From: Guyanagaster necrorhizus
Taxonomy: Eukaryota > Basidiomycota > Agaricomycetes > Agaricales > Physalacriaceae
Length of the DNA stretch: 43,656 nt
Direction: 5' to 3'
Assembly (NCBI RefSeq): GCF_019112545.1
Contig: NW_025064889.1
Span: forward strand, 181,056 to 224,711
Shown: positions 1-10,253 of the stretch, in pieces
Position numbering within the stretch: the stretch's first letter is position 1
Layout of the letters: each line of letters starts with the position of its first letter
Program-made: the position numbers and the translations under genes
Notes under the pieces: model-generated
Seen by the model: the letters and a program-made list of their open reading frames with translations, nothing else
Database searches by the model: none
What the model was told of the DNA's origin: nothing

Positions 1-800
1 TGCTTACCAGGTGTCATAGCTCTATAAGTAGCTTCCGTCCCCTCGTCGAGGTAGTACTCATTAGGCTTGAATTCCTGCCAATGCATTGTTTGTGCCCACG
101 AAAAGTTATACTCTGGGCCTTTGTCCTTCATGTTGTCAACGACGTTTCCGGAACTGTTGAACATCGCGCGAAGAACACCCAACGTATCGGGGATGTTCTT
201 TTCTAAACCGCCGTCAACCGGCTTCGCGTCTTGTCGATAAATGCCGAGTCCAGAGTCTTCAATGGCACCGAGAACGTCGAATGCACTGTTACACATCAGG
301 CTGTGGGGGTGGTAGAAGTTCTTCTCCCCAGGATTGCTCTGATTGCATAATGCAACGTAGGCTTTTACATGATTCTTGAATACAGCGTCATTTTTGACGG
401 CTTCGATTTTGGATGTTATCTCGCCATTCGTCCGCCAGTCGGCAGGAAGATGTAGAATATTGGAGAAATAATGGTCGGCGGACATGAAAACGCGGTCTCT
501 GAGGTCATCTAAGATGTACCGGTCGAAATCTGCCACAAGATGATCCGGATTCGCTGTGGGATTCACAGTTGGGGCGTGATTGCTGAGCGGAGTGCTCTGC
601 ACAGAGGAGCGTATCTGTTCAGCTACAGACTCTTTTGGCGGTGGAGTCTTCCTCTCTTGGGTGGAGGGGAAACCAGAGCCGTCATTCCGAGGCGAAGAAT
701 TCGAATCGGTTTTCGCGCCCAAAGCCATAATATCACGATGATAAAACCGAGTTGGGTAGAAAGCGAGTAGGGGGTCAAGGAAGAATACAGCGGCAGCCAT
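1..800 (-). CDS. FunK1-type kinase, amino-terminal exon (partial, runs off left edge)
   Basis: Reading leftward from the ATG at 800-798, the frame is open to the edge. It begins MAAAVFFLDPLLAFYP and carries LHWQEFKPNEYYLDEGTEAT-like sequence near its end, typical of the region before the kinase core in fungal FunK1 proteins. A good donor (GTAAGCA on the minus strand) starts at position 7, so the exon is probably 8-800 and the kinase domain lies outside the window. The amino-terminal part is closely similar to the frame at 42849-43560, with the same order of blocks and a two-codon length difference. FunK1 genes form large families in Agaricomycetes and their substrates are mostly unknown. No stop or frameshift is visible, so this copy may be intact. 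The start is chosen because the similarity to the right-hand copy begins at the same ATG; a second in-frame ATG (MALGAKTDS) is an alternative. Confidence 0.75.
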   Translation of the reverse strand, partial: MAAAVFFLDPLLAFYPTRFYHRDIMALGAKTDSNSSPRNDGSGFPSTQERKTPPPKESVAEQIRSSVQSTPLSNHAPTVNPTANPDHLVADFDRYILDDLRDRVFMSADHYFSNILHLPADWRTNGEITSKIEAVKNDAVFKNHVKAYVALCNQSNPGEKNFYHPHSLMCNSAFDVLGAIEDSGLGIYRQDAKPVDGGLEKNIPDTLGVLRAMFNSSGNVVDNMKDKGPEYNFSWAQTMHWQEFKPNEYYLDEGTEATYRAMTPGK

Positions 801-1245
801 TTTTGCGTGATTTTAAGGTCGGTTGCGTAGAACAATGGTGGTAGTGACAAGGTAAACTTTCGGAAACACGCGGTCATGTGGCGTCAATCGTATTTCAATT
901 TGTCACAAGGGGGCGCGGCTAAAATCAGGCAGAGGGTCCTGACATTAACCACCATACCAACTCACTTTATATAGTACTATAAGGTGTGCAGTGACAGTTT
1001 TATGATGCTCTGAAGCATTATTACCATCCCTTTTCCTTCATATAATAAATCATGGCAATTTGTTAAAATGGTATCAACTTAGTTGCCGACTACTCGGCTT
1101 ATCTCGCGGCAAGTCGCTGATACTATGTACAAATTAACTGCTATTTGAACACCAATAGAGTCAGAGCAAACGGCTCCGAAATGACTTCGGCGTCGAGTCA
1201 TCTATGTAGCAAAACCACCGGCCCTCTTGCCATCAACGAACAATG
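801..1245 (-). promoter_or_regulatory. Upstream region of the left FunK1 gene
   Basis: No gene is seen here. It is the 5' flank of the minus-strand FunK1 exon and ends at the repeat 1246-1340. A TATATAGTACTATA-like stretch lies near 966-980, about 165 bases upstream of the ATG. It could be a promoter element, but that is a guess from composition. Confidence 0.3.
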
Positions 1246-1340
1246 CCCCTGAATTAGCCTGCGAGGCTCTCAATACTTATTTCCTTGTTCTTCCTTGACA
1301 AATAATCTGCCGTTTACATAAATCATTTGCAACTGCATGG
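1246..1340 (-). repeat. Inverted repeat arm matching the right end of the window
   Basis: The reverse complement of this stretch equals 43562-43656. By eye there is one mismatch (position 1337) in 95 bases, and 1246-1336 is identical. It lies between the FunK1 upstream region and the kinase carboxy-terminal pseudogene. The match stops at 1340; the other end is cut by the window edge, so the true repeat is longer or of unknown length. Read on the minus strand it holds a 22-codon frame beginning MQLQMIYVNGRLFVKEE, which I do not recognise. Confidence 0.9.
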
Positions 1341-3087
1341 CCGTTATTTTTTTTTGGGAAAACTCATTGTACTTCTGTCCCTGTCGAACCAATATGCCGT
1401 CGTATCGGCCTTCGCAAATTTTGCTGTCCACGAAGGTCCTTCCGTGCTGTCAGGCTGATCGGCCGAGGCAACCGTGCGTCCAAAGGTTTATCGCGTTGGC
1501 GACCCAGAGGATAAGTATTATGCTCTGAAGGACGTCTGATTCCCTATGACGGCATGACTGAGGGCGAAATACAGCGGCCCCCTTTTGAAAATATCCAGAA
1601 CTCGCGAACAGACAATGAGGACCTCAAAGAGCACTTTATCGAGATCGAAGACTGTGAACTGGTATCCTGGGATGGGGAAGTTGATAAAACGAGCTCCTTC
1701 ATGAAGAAGCCACTTCCCGGTCATTTCCAAACTTCCTTACTCGACCCCGGAGAATCTCCAGATCCTTCTGATGAAGAGCTCTACTATTGCGACACCGGAG
1801 GGCGCACCTAACGGGAGACCTGCAAAGGCAGAAGTGGGCCTAGGGCGTCTAAATGGTGATAAGAAACACTGCTGGATCGCGTACAAGGAAGTAGGCACAC
1901 TGTTGGATTCACTAACGCACCCTGGCATCGTCCTACGAGCACTGGTGAGTGCCGCAAGTAGTACGGCCCTGTCTCTGGTTGCATTTGATGTCGCATTTAT
2001 ACTCAAGGACCTGGCAAGGACTCGAGCGGATGTATAAGGGTGGGTATGTGCACCGAGACCTCAGTTCTAATTTAGATGGAGGGTCTGAACACTGCCAAAG
2101 TAACGGATATGGAATACGCAAAGATTTTTCTGTCCGATCCGTGCGTTGGGGAAAGGAAAACGGCGGGTTGATTTCTTACGGACCACTTTGACCGATTGTC
2201 TGACATTGATGATAGGGTACCGCTGTTTTCATGCCAGTTGAAATCCAAGCACAGAGTTATTTATTTTCTCTACCCATCGTTAGCTGCGATACAGACGAGG
2301 CGGATGAGTATCCCATCTTTGGGGAGCCTGAGGCCGAAGGAATCGAAGATGATTCCTCCGCTCTTGAAGACCAGATTCGCATTACGTCCCCCACAACTTC
2401 CTCCACGACCTAGAGTCCTGGTGGATTGGAGAGTATGCATTGTTCTCTTTGTCCCAGCCTTCGGGACGGTTGTCCACCTCGCACATCAGATTTCGAGTTA
2501 CAAAGGCTCTATTCCCGCATTTCTCTGCAGGATGTACCTTGTTTCTATTGACCGGTGATGGCCGACATGCATGCTCGACACATCGAAAATCTTCCGAGTC
2601 AGTATATCGATGCAGCGAGAGCTTTATCGAAAGCCAGAGGTTTTCTATGTAACCAGTACTTGCGCTTGGAAACAAACCCGGACTTTCCCAATGTTAAGCG
2701 CTCAAATTTCTCACAGATATATGGTTCCCAATCTTCAAATCAGCCGTACATGTCCTCTACAGAAACAAAACAATACCTCTGACATCGCACAATGATTACC
2801 CTCGTTTCCCCTATGGTTACGTCCGAGGGATTGTGGATAATATCTCGGATGCCCCAAAATTGGCTGGCAGCGTCCTCGGTCAAGAGGTGGAGGTTTACAC
2901 TGTCCCAGCCCCGGTCAGTCAGCACATGCCTGCTCGAGATGGTTCCAAGGATGAAGCAGATCCCAGCGATGTACGTGAAGATAACAAGGCTCGACGTTCT
3001 TCTCTCTCCCGGACTAGCCCCGCCGACTTGGAATTTCGAACACACGACGTTCCAAGCCAGCAGGGAATATGGACAGCTGTTTCCTAG
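1337..3087 (+). pseudogene. FunK1-type kinase, carboxy-terminal half, decayed
   Basis: Pieces of a FunK1 kinase core appear in order but in changing frames. YYALKDV near 1520 resembles the ATP-binding lysine strand. GLERMYKGGYVHRDLSSN near 2020-2070 is the catalytic loop with the HRD motif. A piece reading KVTDMEYAKIF near 2095-2130 fits the metal-binding/activation region, with DME where many kinases have DFG. FLHDLESWWIGEYALFS near 2395-2445 is the family's helical segment. Frameshifts and stops separate these pieces, so it cannot encode a full kinase. The orientation is opposite to the neighbouring amino-terminal exon at 1-800, so they are not two halves of one transcript. Exact ends are uncertain; the tail near 2833-3087 is open but only weakly similar. 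The first recognisable sequence begins at the edge of the repeat 1246-1340. Confidence 0.65.
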
Positions 3088-3879
3088 TTGTGTCGCGGGA
3101 GAGATATTCAGGTTGGTTCTCGTGGCGCTACAGCTTCACTTTTTTGTGTTTCATGTAGACACCGTGTTTGTAACTCATACCCCCGGGCTTTTAAATTTTA
3201 CATATATCTTGCTGAATTCTCTATAGGCGGTCAGAGAAAGACGACACCACTTGGATGCTGATTTCTTGTCGCTTTCTGCATCATGAAGATAGCGACGGAT
3301 TGCCTCTACAAAATTAATTGAGCTTAAAGGGCAAATAATACGCGCTGTCGCTGATTTTAGTTAGTGTCGATGACCTCACAGAACTCTCTCCTTGTGCTCG
3401 CCTTTCTGGCAGCTGAAATATAACTTTAATGAAATCTGTGTCCGCCCTTTATGTGTAATTCTCTGGCCTGTATGGTAGGAGGCCTACTACCCGATCTGTC
3501 TGTGTCTCAGTTCGTCCGAGCCAGTGAACCCAAAATCAAAAACGTTAAAGATCCATGCCTCGCTACCAAGTTGTATGTATGTGTTCGGATCTCCAAGCGT
3601 TCCTCACAGCATACTTGCTTCCTGCAAGTTCAAGTGGTGGTGCAAGGCGGGTTCCCTTTCGGGGGAGGTATCGCTTCTCGTGCATGGCTTTGATGCGCCT
3701 GAGCTAGCTATTGCCTCGAGACGGTGCTTTACGATGAGACACCCTTCGTGGGCAAAGTCGTTTGCCCTCGACGTATGGGCGTGTGCGCTTGGTAACGAAC
3801 ATTGGATTTTTGATATAATCTAGGTATTCGGTAATTTTACAACACGGTAGAAAGGGTTGATGTTTAGATATTACAGGCA
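3088..3879. other. Intergenic, no gene seen
   Basis: Only short unsupported frames are present, with stops in all frames. The right edge is the 3' flank of the minus-strand gene at 3880-4827. Confidence 0.5.
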
Positions 3880-4827
3880 CTACTCGTCACTTGGCGGGTC
3901 GTCGTCCCTCCTCTCATACACGCTGTTCTCGATTTCCAACATGGTCTGACTGGCTGACACATCGTCGTCCTCATCCAGAATTTGTGGTGGCGCCATGTCA
4001 AAATAGTTGCTATCATTCCCAGTATCCGATATCGCGGTTTCTGAAGCCACGTCAGAAGCGATAAACGCGAGCGAAGACTGGACGGAGAGTGGAATAAAGG
4101 AGAGTTCCTGATAGGCGGCCTTCCCTTTGTAGTGATCTGCGTCGTCGTTCTCGTATGCATCTCTCCCCACCGCCAACATCCGCAGTTGTTGTGTTAGTCG
4201 GCTGGTCCTGGCCGGGACCGTAACTGTCGACTTTCGGATCGAAGGATGATAGTTCTCATTTGCATTCTTGATGCATGTCGGGCAGTGCCTAGAAAAGTCC
4301 AGGATGGAATATGTTTGCGGGTTGTGAATGATTGAGCCCACTATGACGAATCCAGCCTCTTTTTTCGCATAGTCGTGACCGGCATCATTGTGAGCAACGT
4401 AGTTTGCTTTCCCAATCGCGTCAAGACGCGTGACGGGCGCGAATTCTGCGACGGGTTCGTGGCGGTAGCAGAGCACGGACCCGTTGGTGGGTAAAACGAT
4501 ATGATCGGGATCCTGGGTAGACTCTTCGCGAAGATAGAAATGATTGATGATCCAGTCGCGTGCTGTCTTGGACTCAAGAGTGGTCGGGAGATCCTGTAGG
4601 ACAGAGACGACAATTTGTGCCATTTTCCAGGCTATAAAAGGCGCGTCACGGTGGTCCCGGATTATACGGACAGGGTCATCGTCCTCGCGTTCCAGGAAAA
4701 TGGCCCGGGGTATTCTCTGGGAGAAAGTGGCATAAGGCTCCATGCCGTCGATATCATGAACAGGAAGGAACTCTGGCGCGTCACCAAGGGGTTGGCTTTC
4801 GGTGAGTTGTGTCGGGATAGACTCCAT
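3880..4827 (-). CDS. Unknown single-exon protein, 315 residues
   Basis: An uninterrupted frame of 316 codons begins MESIPTQLTESQPLGDAPEF and ends PPSDE. I do not recognise the family. No signal peptide or membrane segment is evident. The middle holds a compact region with NGSVLCYRHEPVAEF, then YVAHNDAGHDYAKKEAGFVI and a CPTC pair (FSRHCPTCIKNAN). The carboxy end, about the last 60 residues, is acidic and low in complexity (DEDDDVSAS, RRDDDPPSDE), probably disordered. The length and biased composition make chance unlikely in a region full of stops. No intron is required. The upstream ATG at 4827 is the first in the open frame; a downstream ATG (MEPYATF) is possible. It could be a lineage-specific gene. 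Confidence 0.7.
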   Translation of the reverse strand: MESIPTQLTESQPLGDAPEFLPVHDIDGMEPYATFSQRIPRAIFLEREDDDPVRIIRDHRDAPFIAWKMAQIVVSVLQDLPTTLESKTARDWIINHFYLREESTQDPDHIVLPTNGSVLCYRHEPVAEFAPVTRLDAIGKANYVAHNDAGHDYAKKEAGFVIVGSIIHNPQTYSILDFSRHCPTCIKNANENYHPSIRKSTVTVPARTSRLTQQLRMLAVGRDAYENDDADHYKGKAAYQELSFIPLSVQSSLAFIASDVASETAISDTGNDSNYFDMAPPQILDEDDDVSASQTMLEIENSVYERRDDDPPSDE

Positions 4828-5289
4828 GTGTCTCCGACGTCCAGTTCGCCTTTGAGTATTCAGCTTGGAAATGACTATATGAAGAACAATGATTATGGGA
4901 GTGCAGCAACTTTGCGATGCTAGCGATACTAGGGAGAGAAAGATTCAAAGATTGGTGAAAGGAAAAAAGCGTTTCGGGAATTGCCGACACTTTTTTTGCC
5001 CTCAAAGAGTATGTATTCCCTCGTAGATGACGATTTTTCGAGCCATTCTCTTCTCTTCTGAAAATGCTCTCCATTTTCTAGCTTTGAAGCACTCTGTAGC
5101 TCTGGCCACAATACTAGTGTAGAGAATCTCGGGAATGGCTCTATGCTCCTCGCCATCTAAACGTGCCAGGCCAAGCTCATGTATCCCTCTCAGGACAGAC
5201 AATGTGCCTCTTCTCTTGGAGGTCAATGTTGTCCATGCAGCAACCGCGATAATGACACGGGAACGGCCAGCTGTTAGAGAGTAACTTAC
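4828..5289 (-). other. Short orphan frame, possible gene remnant
   Basis: On the minus strand a frame of about 75-90 codons (5226-5002, extendable upstream to an AACAG acceptor-like site near 5272) reads TSKRRGTLSVLRGIHELGLA and later RATECFKARKWRAFSEEKR. Its composition looks like real helical protein, but there is no clear start, partner exon or known family. The stretch also contains the promoter region for the minus-strand gene at 3880-4827. Confidence 0.25.
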
Positions 5290-6650
5290 GTGATGGATGG
5301 ACTCTTAAAACTGCAAGACGATATATGTCAGCAATTGAAAGTCGAGACGTTCATTGCGGAGAAAAGATCTATTCTCAGCTGTGTTCGGCGTGTACCCATA
5401 GAGATGCTTCCAGACATCTTCCTTGCCAGCGTCCCCTCATCAGACGCGGCATTCCGTCTGAAGATTTGGATAGCTGCGTTATTCGTCACCCCGTTACTCT
5501 GCTCGATAGCACTGGATTGGTCTCCAAGGGGTGGCGTGCGGTATGCTTTCCTGCAGCAGAGTTTAGTAGTATATTCGCATCAAAGATGCTACGCTTTGTA
5601 CGGAAGGAGGTTCCAACGTCTGATCCACGGCATTAAACGTTTTGCTTCACATCCTCTCTCTGGCTTAATCTACCAACCTTCTCCCTTCGATCCCGTATCC
5701 CTCTCCTCGCTCTCATCCTTCTCATACAGATTCAGAGAACTGTATCTCTTTATACATGAAATGCTCAAAGATCTCAATGCCTTCAGGGCTCTTTGCAATC
5801 ACTTCATAGTTGTATTTTTTCGAGAGGTTCCAAATTTGAGGAAAGTAGACATATGGGAGGTTTGGCCAATTACCATATTCAGACCGTATCACCTGTCTTG
5901 GAACCATATCCGAGTCGTACTAGTGTCATATTTTGGGCAGACTCTCACGAGGTCCTCGGCGTTTTAGTTGAGAAGTGCATATTACACTCCTAGTTCTGGA
6001 TATCACGATCATAGAATCCGAGTACAGTGTTGTGATTTTTCCAAAACTGCGCTCTTTCTGTTTGATAGGCGGCGACAGATGAACCACCGGCGTTAGAACG
6101 CTGTTAGCTAACAAAAAAGTACCAGCGCTTGCTGGCCTGGATGTTGCGTTTGGAGAACGGCCAAAGAGGGACATCGCATTTAATGCTGCGGATCCTGACA
6201 TTCGTTGAAAGAACTTCCTGCAAGCTGGTGTACTACGCATAGCGAATATGGTGGTACTAGGGGCAGACATGTCATACATTCTCCAGGCGTTGGTTGAGCT
6301 GCACCTCTCGAACATTGACGAGGATGCACTTGATAGCAACCTTAATCTACACAGTATGGAGTGATTCCTTCTATGATGCAAACACTTCACCGCGAAGGAG
6401 AGTGGTCTTTCAGTACAACTCACTTTGTTGAAATGGTCGCTCGTATCATTACTTGCCTTTGAGATGCCTCGATCTGTTCGTTAACTTGGAGACGTTGACG
6501 GCGACATTGCTCGATACCACGAGAAGCATCTGCGTTTTACATGTCCAGGTCTACAAGAGAGACGGATTGGCATTCAATATGGCTCGCGTCTCCGGAGCAA
6601 TAAGAGGAGATCCTCACGCATATGCACGGTGTTCTAGTAGATCACATTAG
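5290..6650 (+). pseudogene. F-box-like protein, decayed
   Basis: The beginning reads LQDDICQQLKVETFIAEKRS, then RRVPIEMLPDIFLASVP, the usual opening of Agaricomycete F-box proteins (short helix, then LPxE(I/M)LxxIF). The next expected block, a cyclin-F-like helix ending in GLVSKGWRAVCFPAAEFSSIF, is in another frame (about 5480-5580), so at least one frameshift has occurred. Further downstream FRELYLFIHEMLKDLNAF and LPLRCLDLFVNLETLTATLL fit the leucine-rich second half, again in shifting frames with stops. In intact members the F-box binds Skp1 in an SCF ubiquitin ligase. This copy is probably dead. The end is placed at the last coding-like sequence. Confidence 0.5.
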
Positions 6651-6852
6651 TCTGTAGTGCTCACATCGGTTTCCTTTTATTCAACGAGCGGGCGCACCGA
6701 GTTCGTTCTAAAAACTCGGCTTAATCTTTTGCGTGGACGCCGATCAAATTCGTGAAGACGTTGTTTCAATAGGACATCTTTCATGTAGAATCCATAAATC
6801 ATTAACTTGTCCGTATCGCAGAAGACAGCTATACATTCCATAGTACATCTTT

Positions 6853-7535
6853 TCAGATCATCCTGCGGCGTCTTTCGACAAGGATGTAACTCACTGTATG
6901 ACTTTATCAATCATCAGAACTAGAAAACTGGGTGCAACTCACCGATTAGTCTGTCCATAAAGTTCGCAAGTTCGAGATTCACTTGCAATGATGCATGCCG
7001 AGACATTAGCATGACTAATGAATACCGGCGATGGGGTTGACAGACTACCAATGGTGTCTTTGTTTCGTCATCACTGCGCACCAGCTAGAGAGCATCATGA
7101 GAAGGTGTAAATCAAAAAAGGTTACGGAGGGAGCTGAACTCACCTGAAGTCTCCGATTATGTGTTTTCCAGCGATACCCGACGCCTTCGACGAGGAAAGA
7201 TCCTCCACTGCGAGAAAATATCAGTCTCACGGCGGCCTCTGATTACTGTCAGCTTACATTTTCGCCTTCTCTACCTTGAGAAATTTGTCGGAAGAAATCC
7301 ATTCGCCCATGTATTTGCCTGCCAGGAATCGAACACGGTGCCTGCCACTGTATGATTTCTGCACCTCTGCAATGGTCTTCAGTGCGCGTGTCTCTGGGTT
7401 CAGGATATTTATCTTCGTAAGAGTGGGGTGCCAGAAGCAAGTGACGATCTCGTAGTAGATGTGGTTATCACCTACGGCGAGGTCGTTGTGGACGCTATTG
7501 GTGGTGAAGGTCAGTTTCAGGACAGTTTCTTCCAT
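6853..7535 (-). CDS. DUF6593 family protein, 174 residues, four exons
   Basis: Exons on the minus strand: 7535-7258, 7207-7144, 7084-6943 and 6893-6853. All junctions are GT-AG and keep one frame, giving 174 codons plus TGA. It starts MEETVLKLTFTTNSVHNDLA. The second exon has the VGYRWKTHNRRLQ block and the last exon ends VSYILVERRRRMI. This 'RWK...' block and the terminal '(V/I)xY(V/I)xxE(K/R)(K/R)R' strand are what I know as marks of DUF6593, a family of roughly 180-200 residue beta-rich proteins common in Agaricomycetes with no assigned function. No signal peptide is visible. The introns (50, 59 and 49 bases) are typical for the window. The start is the ATG that opens the first exon; no earlier in-frame ATG precedes it. 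Confidence 0.7.
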
Positions 7536-10253
7536 GCTAGTTCTAAAGGTGGGGAAAAAGAAAGCCTTTTGAATGATTCAGAAATGATGCGACATGTGGG
7601 TGCGTCTTATGAGCTGAAAACGGAGCGGCACGCTGTGAACAACTTTTAGTTGGCACAGTATCCCGTCTACGAAATGTCCATGCGAACCGTTCGTCTTATC
7701 TTCATAGTAGCTCGGAGAGAAAACGGCGAGATAACGGAAGGGCAGTTACCAATAGTCTTCCAATAAAGATATCGATTCCATTTCGGCCGAGTGAGCGAAT
7801 AGTACCGCCACAATAGACCACCATTCTGACATACGCCGGCGATTGGGGTTACAAGTTATCGGGGCTATCTCGTTCAGAAAATGTACGTCTACCAACAATG
7901 TGATATTATTGCCAATCTAGTGAAAGCCGGCACCCGGCTGCCACGATGTCCGGTATAACAGATAATATCGCCGTCTCAAGCCGAAATAGAAATCAGTGCT
8001 GAGCTATGAGCGCATCTGTCCTTCCTAGCATTTGTTGGCATCGTCCACGAGTCTATCGGCCACAGAGAACTCAGATAACTAGCTGGACCAAAGGATTGAA
8101 GTTTCGGACTTCGCTTCAAGTACTTGGACGAAATCTCTTCAACACAACGTCTATTCTCGGAAATTATATGTCCATCGAGAGCATTTCTGGAGGAAATATT
8201 AATTTACTTTCAGGATTCCTCCCGAATCCTCCGCACATAAGTGCTTCGTGGGCAACAATTGTATCCGTGACGAAATATCCGTGCCTTTTGTCACCAATCA
8301 ATGTCTTCCTTACGAAGCCCTGCCAACAGTTGTCGGGTGCGAAATCGACAATGAACAGCGGAAGACGGATCGATTGCCCGTAATGTAACGAACTCTGCAT
8401 TCTTGAATACTTCAGATTCTCAAGTCTTGTGTTTGTGGTGCGTATCTATAACAGCGTAATTAACTGACCTTGTTGGTATCCCAGTTAGTCTTGATTGTGA
8501 ATACAATCACGGAGCTCCTTGCTGGCGATTTTCGTTTTCCAGCAAAACGGAACATCACACTGAGACAAGTTTATCCCGAAGCGACCTCAAGGTCCATTAT
8601 CCTCAACCACGAGGTACGACTGTTGCCTGAATTGAGTTGTCTCAAACTCTCACCAAAGCAGTCATAGGTATTAACTCTCTCCATGGTAACGACGAGTCCC
8701 AGGAAACCGAAATAGCATCTTCAGGTAATTGTCGAGCAAAATCAATGAAACGTCTTTAGCAACACATGTCTAGGCACCTCAATACGGGTCCTAACCTAAA
8801 CCCTCCGCCGACGTGACATCAATAGAAATTCGACTTTCGGAAGACAGGCCAAAAGAAGGGGAGAATCCATTATACAGGAGATGACCTCGACTTAATCTGC
8901 GGTAAGCATGACAATCATTCCGGGTTGACCGCAGATCGTCTAACTTAGCCTTCCTGACAGACAAACGTCGCATAAGGACCCATCATATATACGCCTATCC
9001 TAGCGACACGTTGATGTCCTCCGGTTCATCGCGCAAGACGGCTGTGTACGAGGTCCAAGGTCGGTCTGTGAGGGAAAATTCTGATGGCCTAAGGCCCTCT
9101 TTCAACGAGAGCATTTAAATGTAGGGATACCCATATTGAATGTTGGATGCAAAGGCCCCGCTTGGTGTTCGCATGGGCAACGGGATGCTGCGCCGGCAGC
9201 AGAAACGAAGTTGTGTGGTTCGTGGAGACTTTGATGTTCTCACACGGTCTTTTCGTTCCCGTCATAGGGAATATGAAAGGCGCCAGCAGTCTGTCACAGA
9301 TACTCTCTTTTGCAGGTGCACACTGCACAGCGCTGCAGTGGTCAAATACCTAAATCTGCTGCAATTATATAAACTACATACCGCCGGTTTTGCACACTTT
9401 ACGACAAGGCTCGTGCAGTCCATCAAGCCCTGACCTTGCGGACATAGGACGCTCCGCAGCTTTTGTGTTCAAGAGCAAATATGGCCCGGCCGCCTTTTCA
9501 TATGTACTTGAGACCAGGTCCTGATGCTACGAACCATCAGACTTTATATTCATTGCCAAGGCGAACCCATGAATTTTCACTGCCATTCGACTTTGCTAAT
9601 ATATCGTTCCAGTCATTCGTCTCCTCCGATAAGACGGAGTCGGGTTGTATGAGAAACCTGGGTGCGATCAAATTCTGATGAAGGGTCGGTCCCAGCCCAA
9701 TTGGGCCTATGGAGGTGGAGAGCTTAGGATACCGATTGTCAGTGAGTTACGTCTTCCTCACCGAGTCCGAGCTTTAGATTTATTGAGGTTTCCTTCTTGA
9801 TTGATTATATTTCAGTGGTGCTCATCCTAATACACCAGCTTATAACAGAGGCTCAAAGATATAGACTGGAAAGACTCTCAAGAGTTCTTAGCTATTGCCT
9901 ATCATTGCTCTTGGCAACAACGTAACGCTTTGAATGGTGCACCAGAGGACCAGTCTCGAACCAATCCCGAGGTTGAAGCGCTCAATTCTGGCACGGCCCG
10001 AGTGACTGCGCTCGAAGGGACAGCTGTGAGTACACGGAGATATTCTGACAAATCGCCTTACGACCACGGCCACGACACGTACCGGTCTCTAGCTTCTGAT
10101 TTCGCAGCAAGATCATCAAGGAGGTGATTTTCCGTTCACTTTCCCTCGCCCCTTTAATTTCACATAAGCAAAAAGAAGCTTTTAAGAACAGCCTTCAAAA
10201 GAAACAGTTCTGGAGGCCTTTGGTACCTTCTCTTTCTTCCGTCTGGTGCTTAC
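7536..10253. other. Long stretch without an assignable gene
   Basis: No gene could be named in 2.7 kb. Frames with coding-like composition exist: minus strand about 8400-8164 (GYFVTDTIVAHEALMCGGFG), and plus strand about 9850-10124 (RLKDIDWKDSQEFLAIAYHC, later EALNSGTARVTALEGT). None has a start, consistent exon partners and a family together. They may be remnants of older genes or exons of a lineage-specific gene. The last about 120 bases, including a CT-rich run, are the likely promoter of the DUF6534 gene starting at 10254. Confidence 0.4.
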
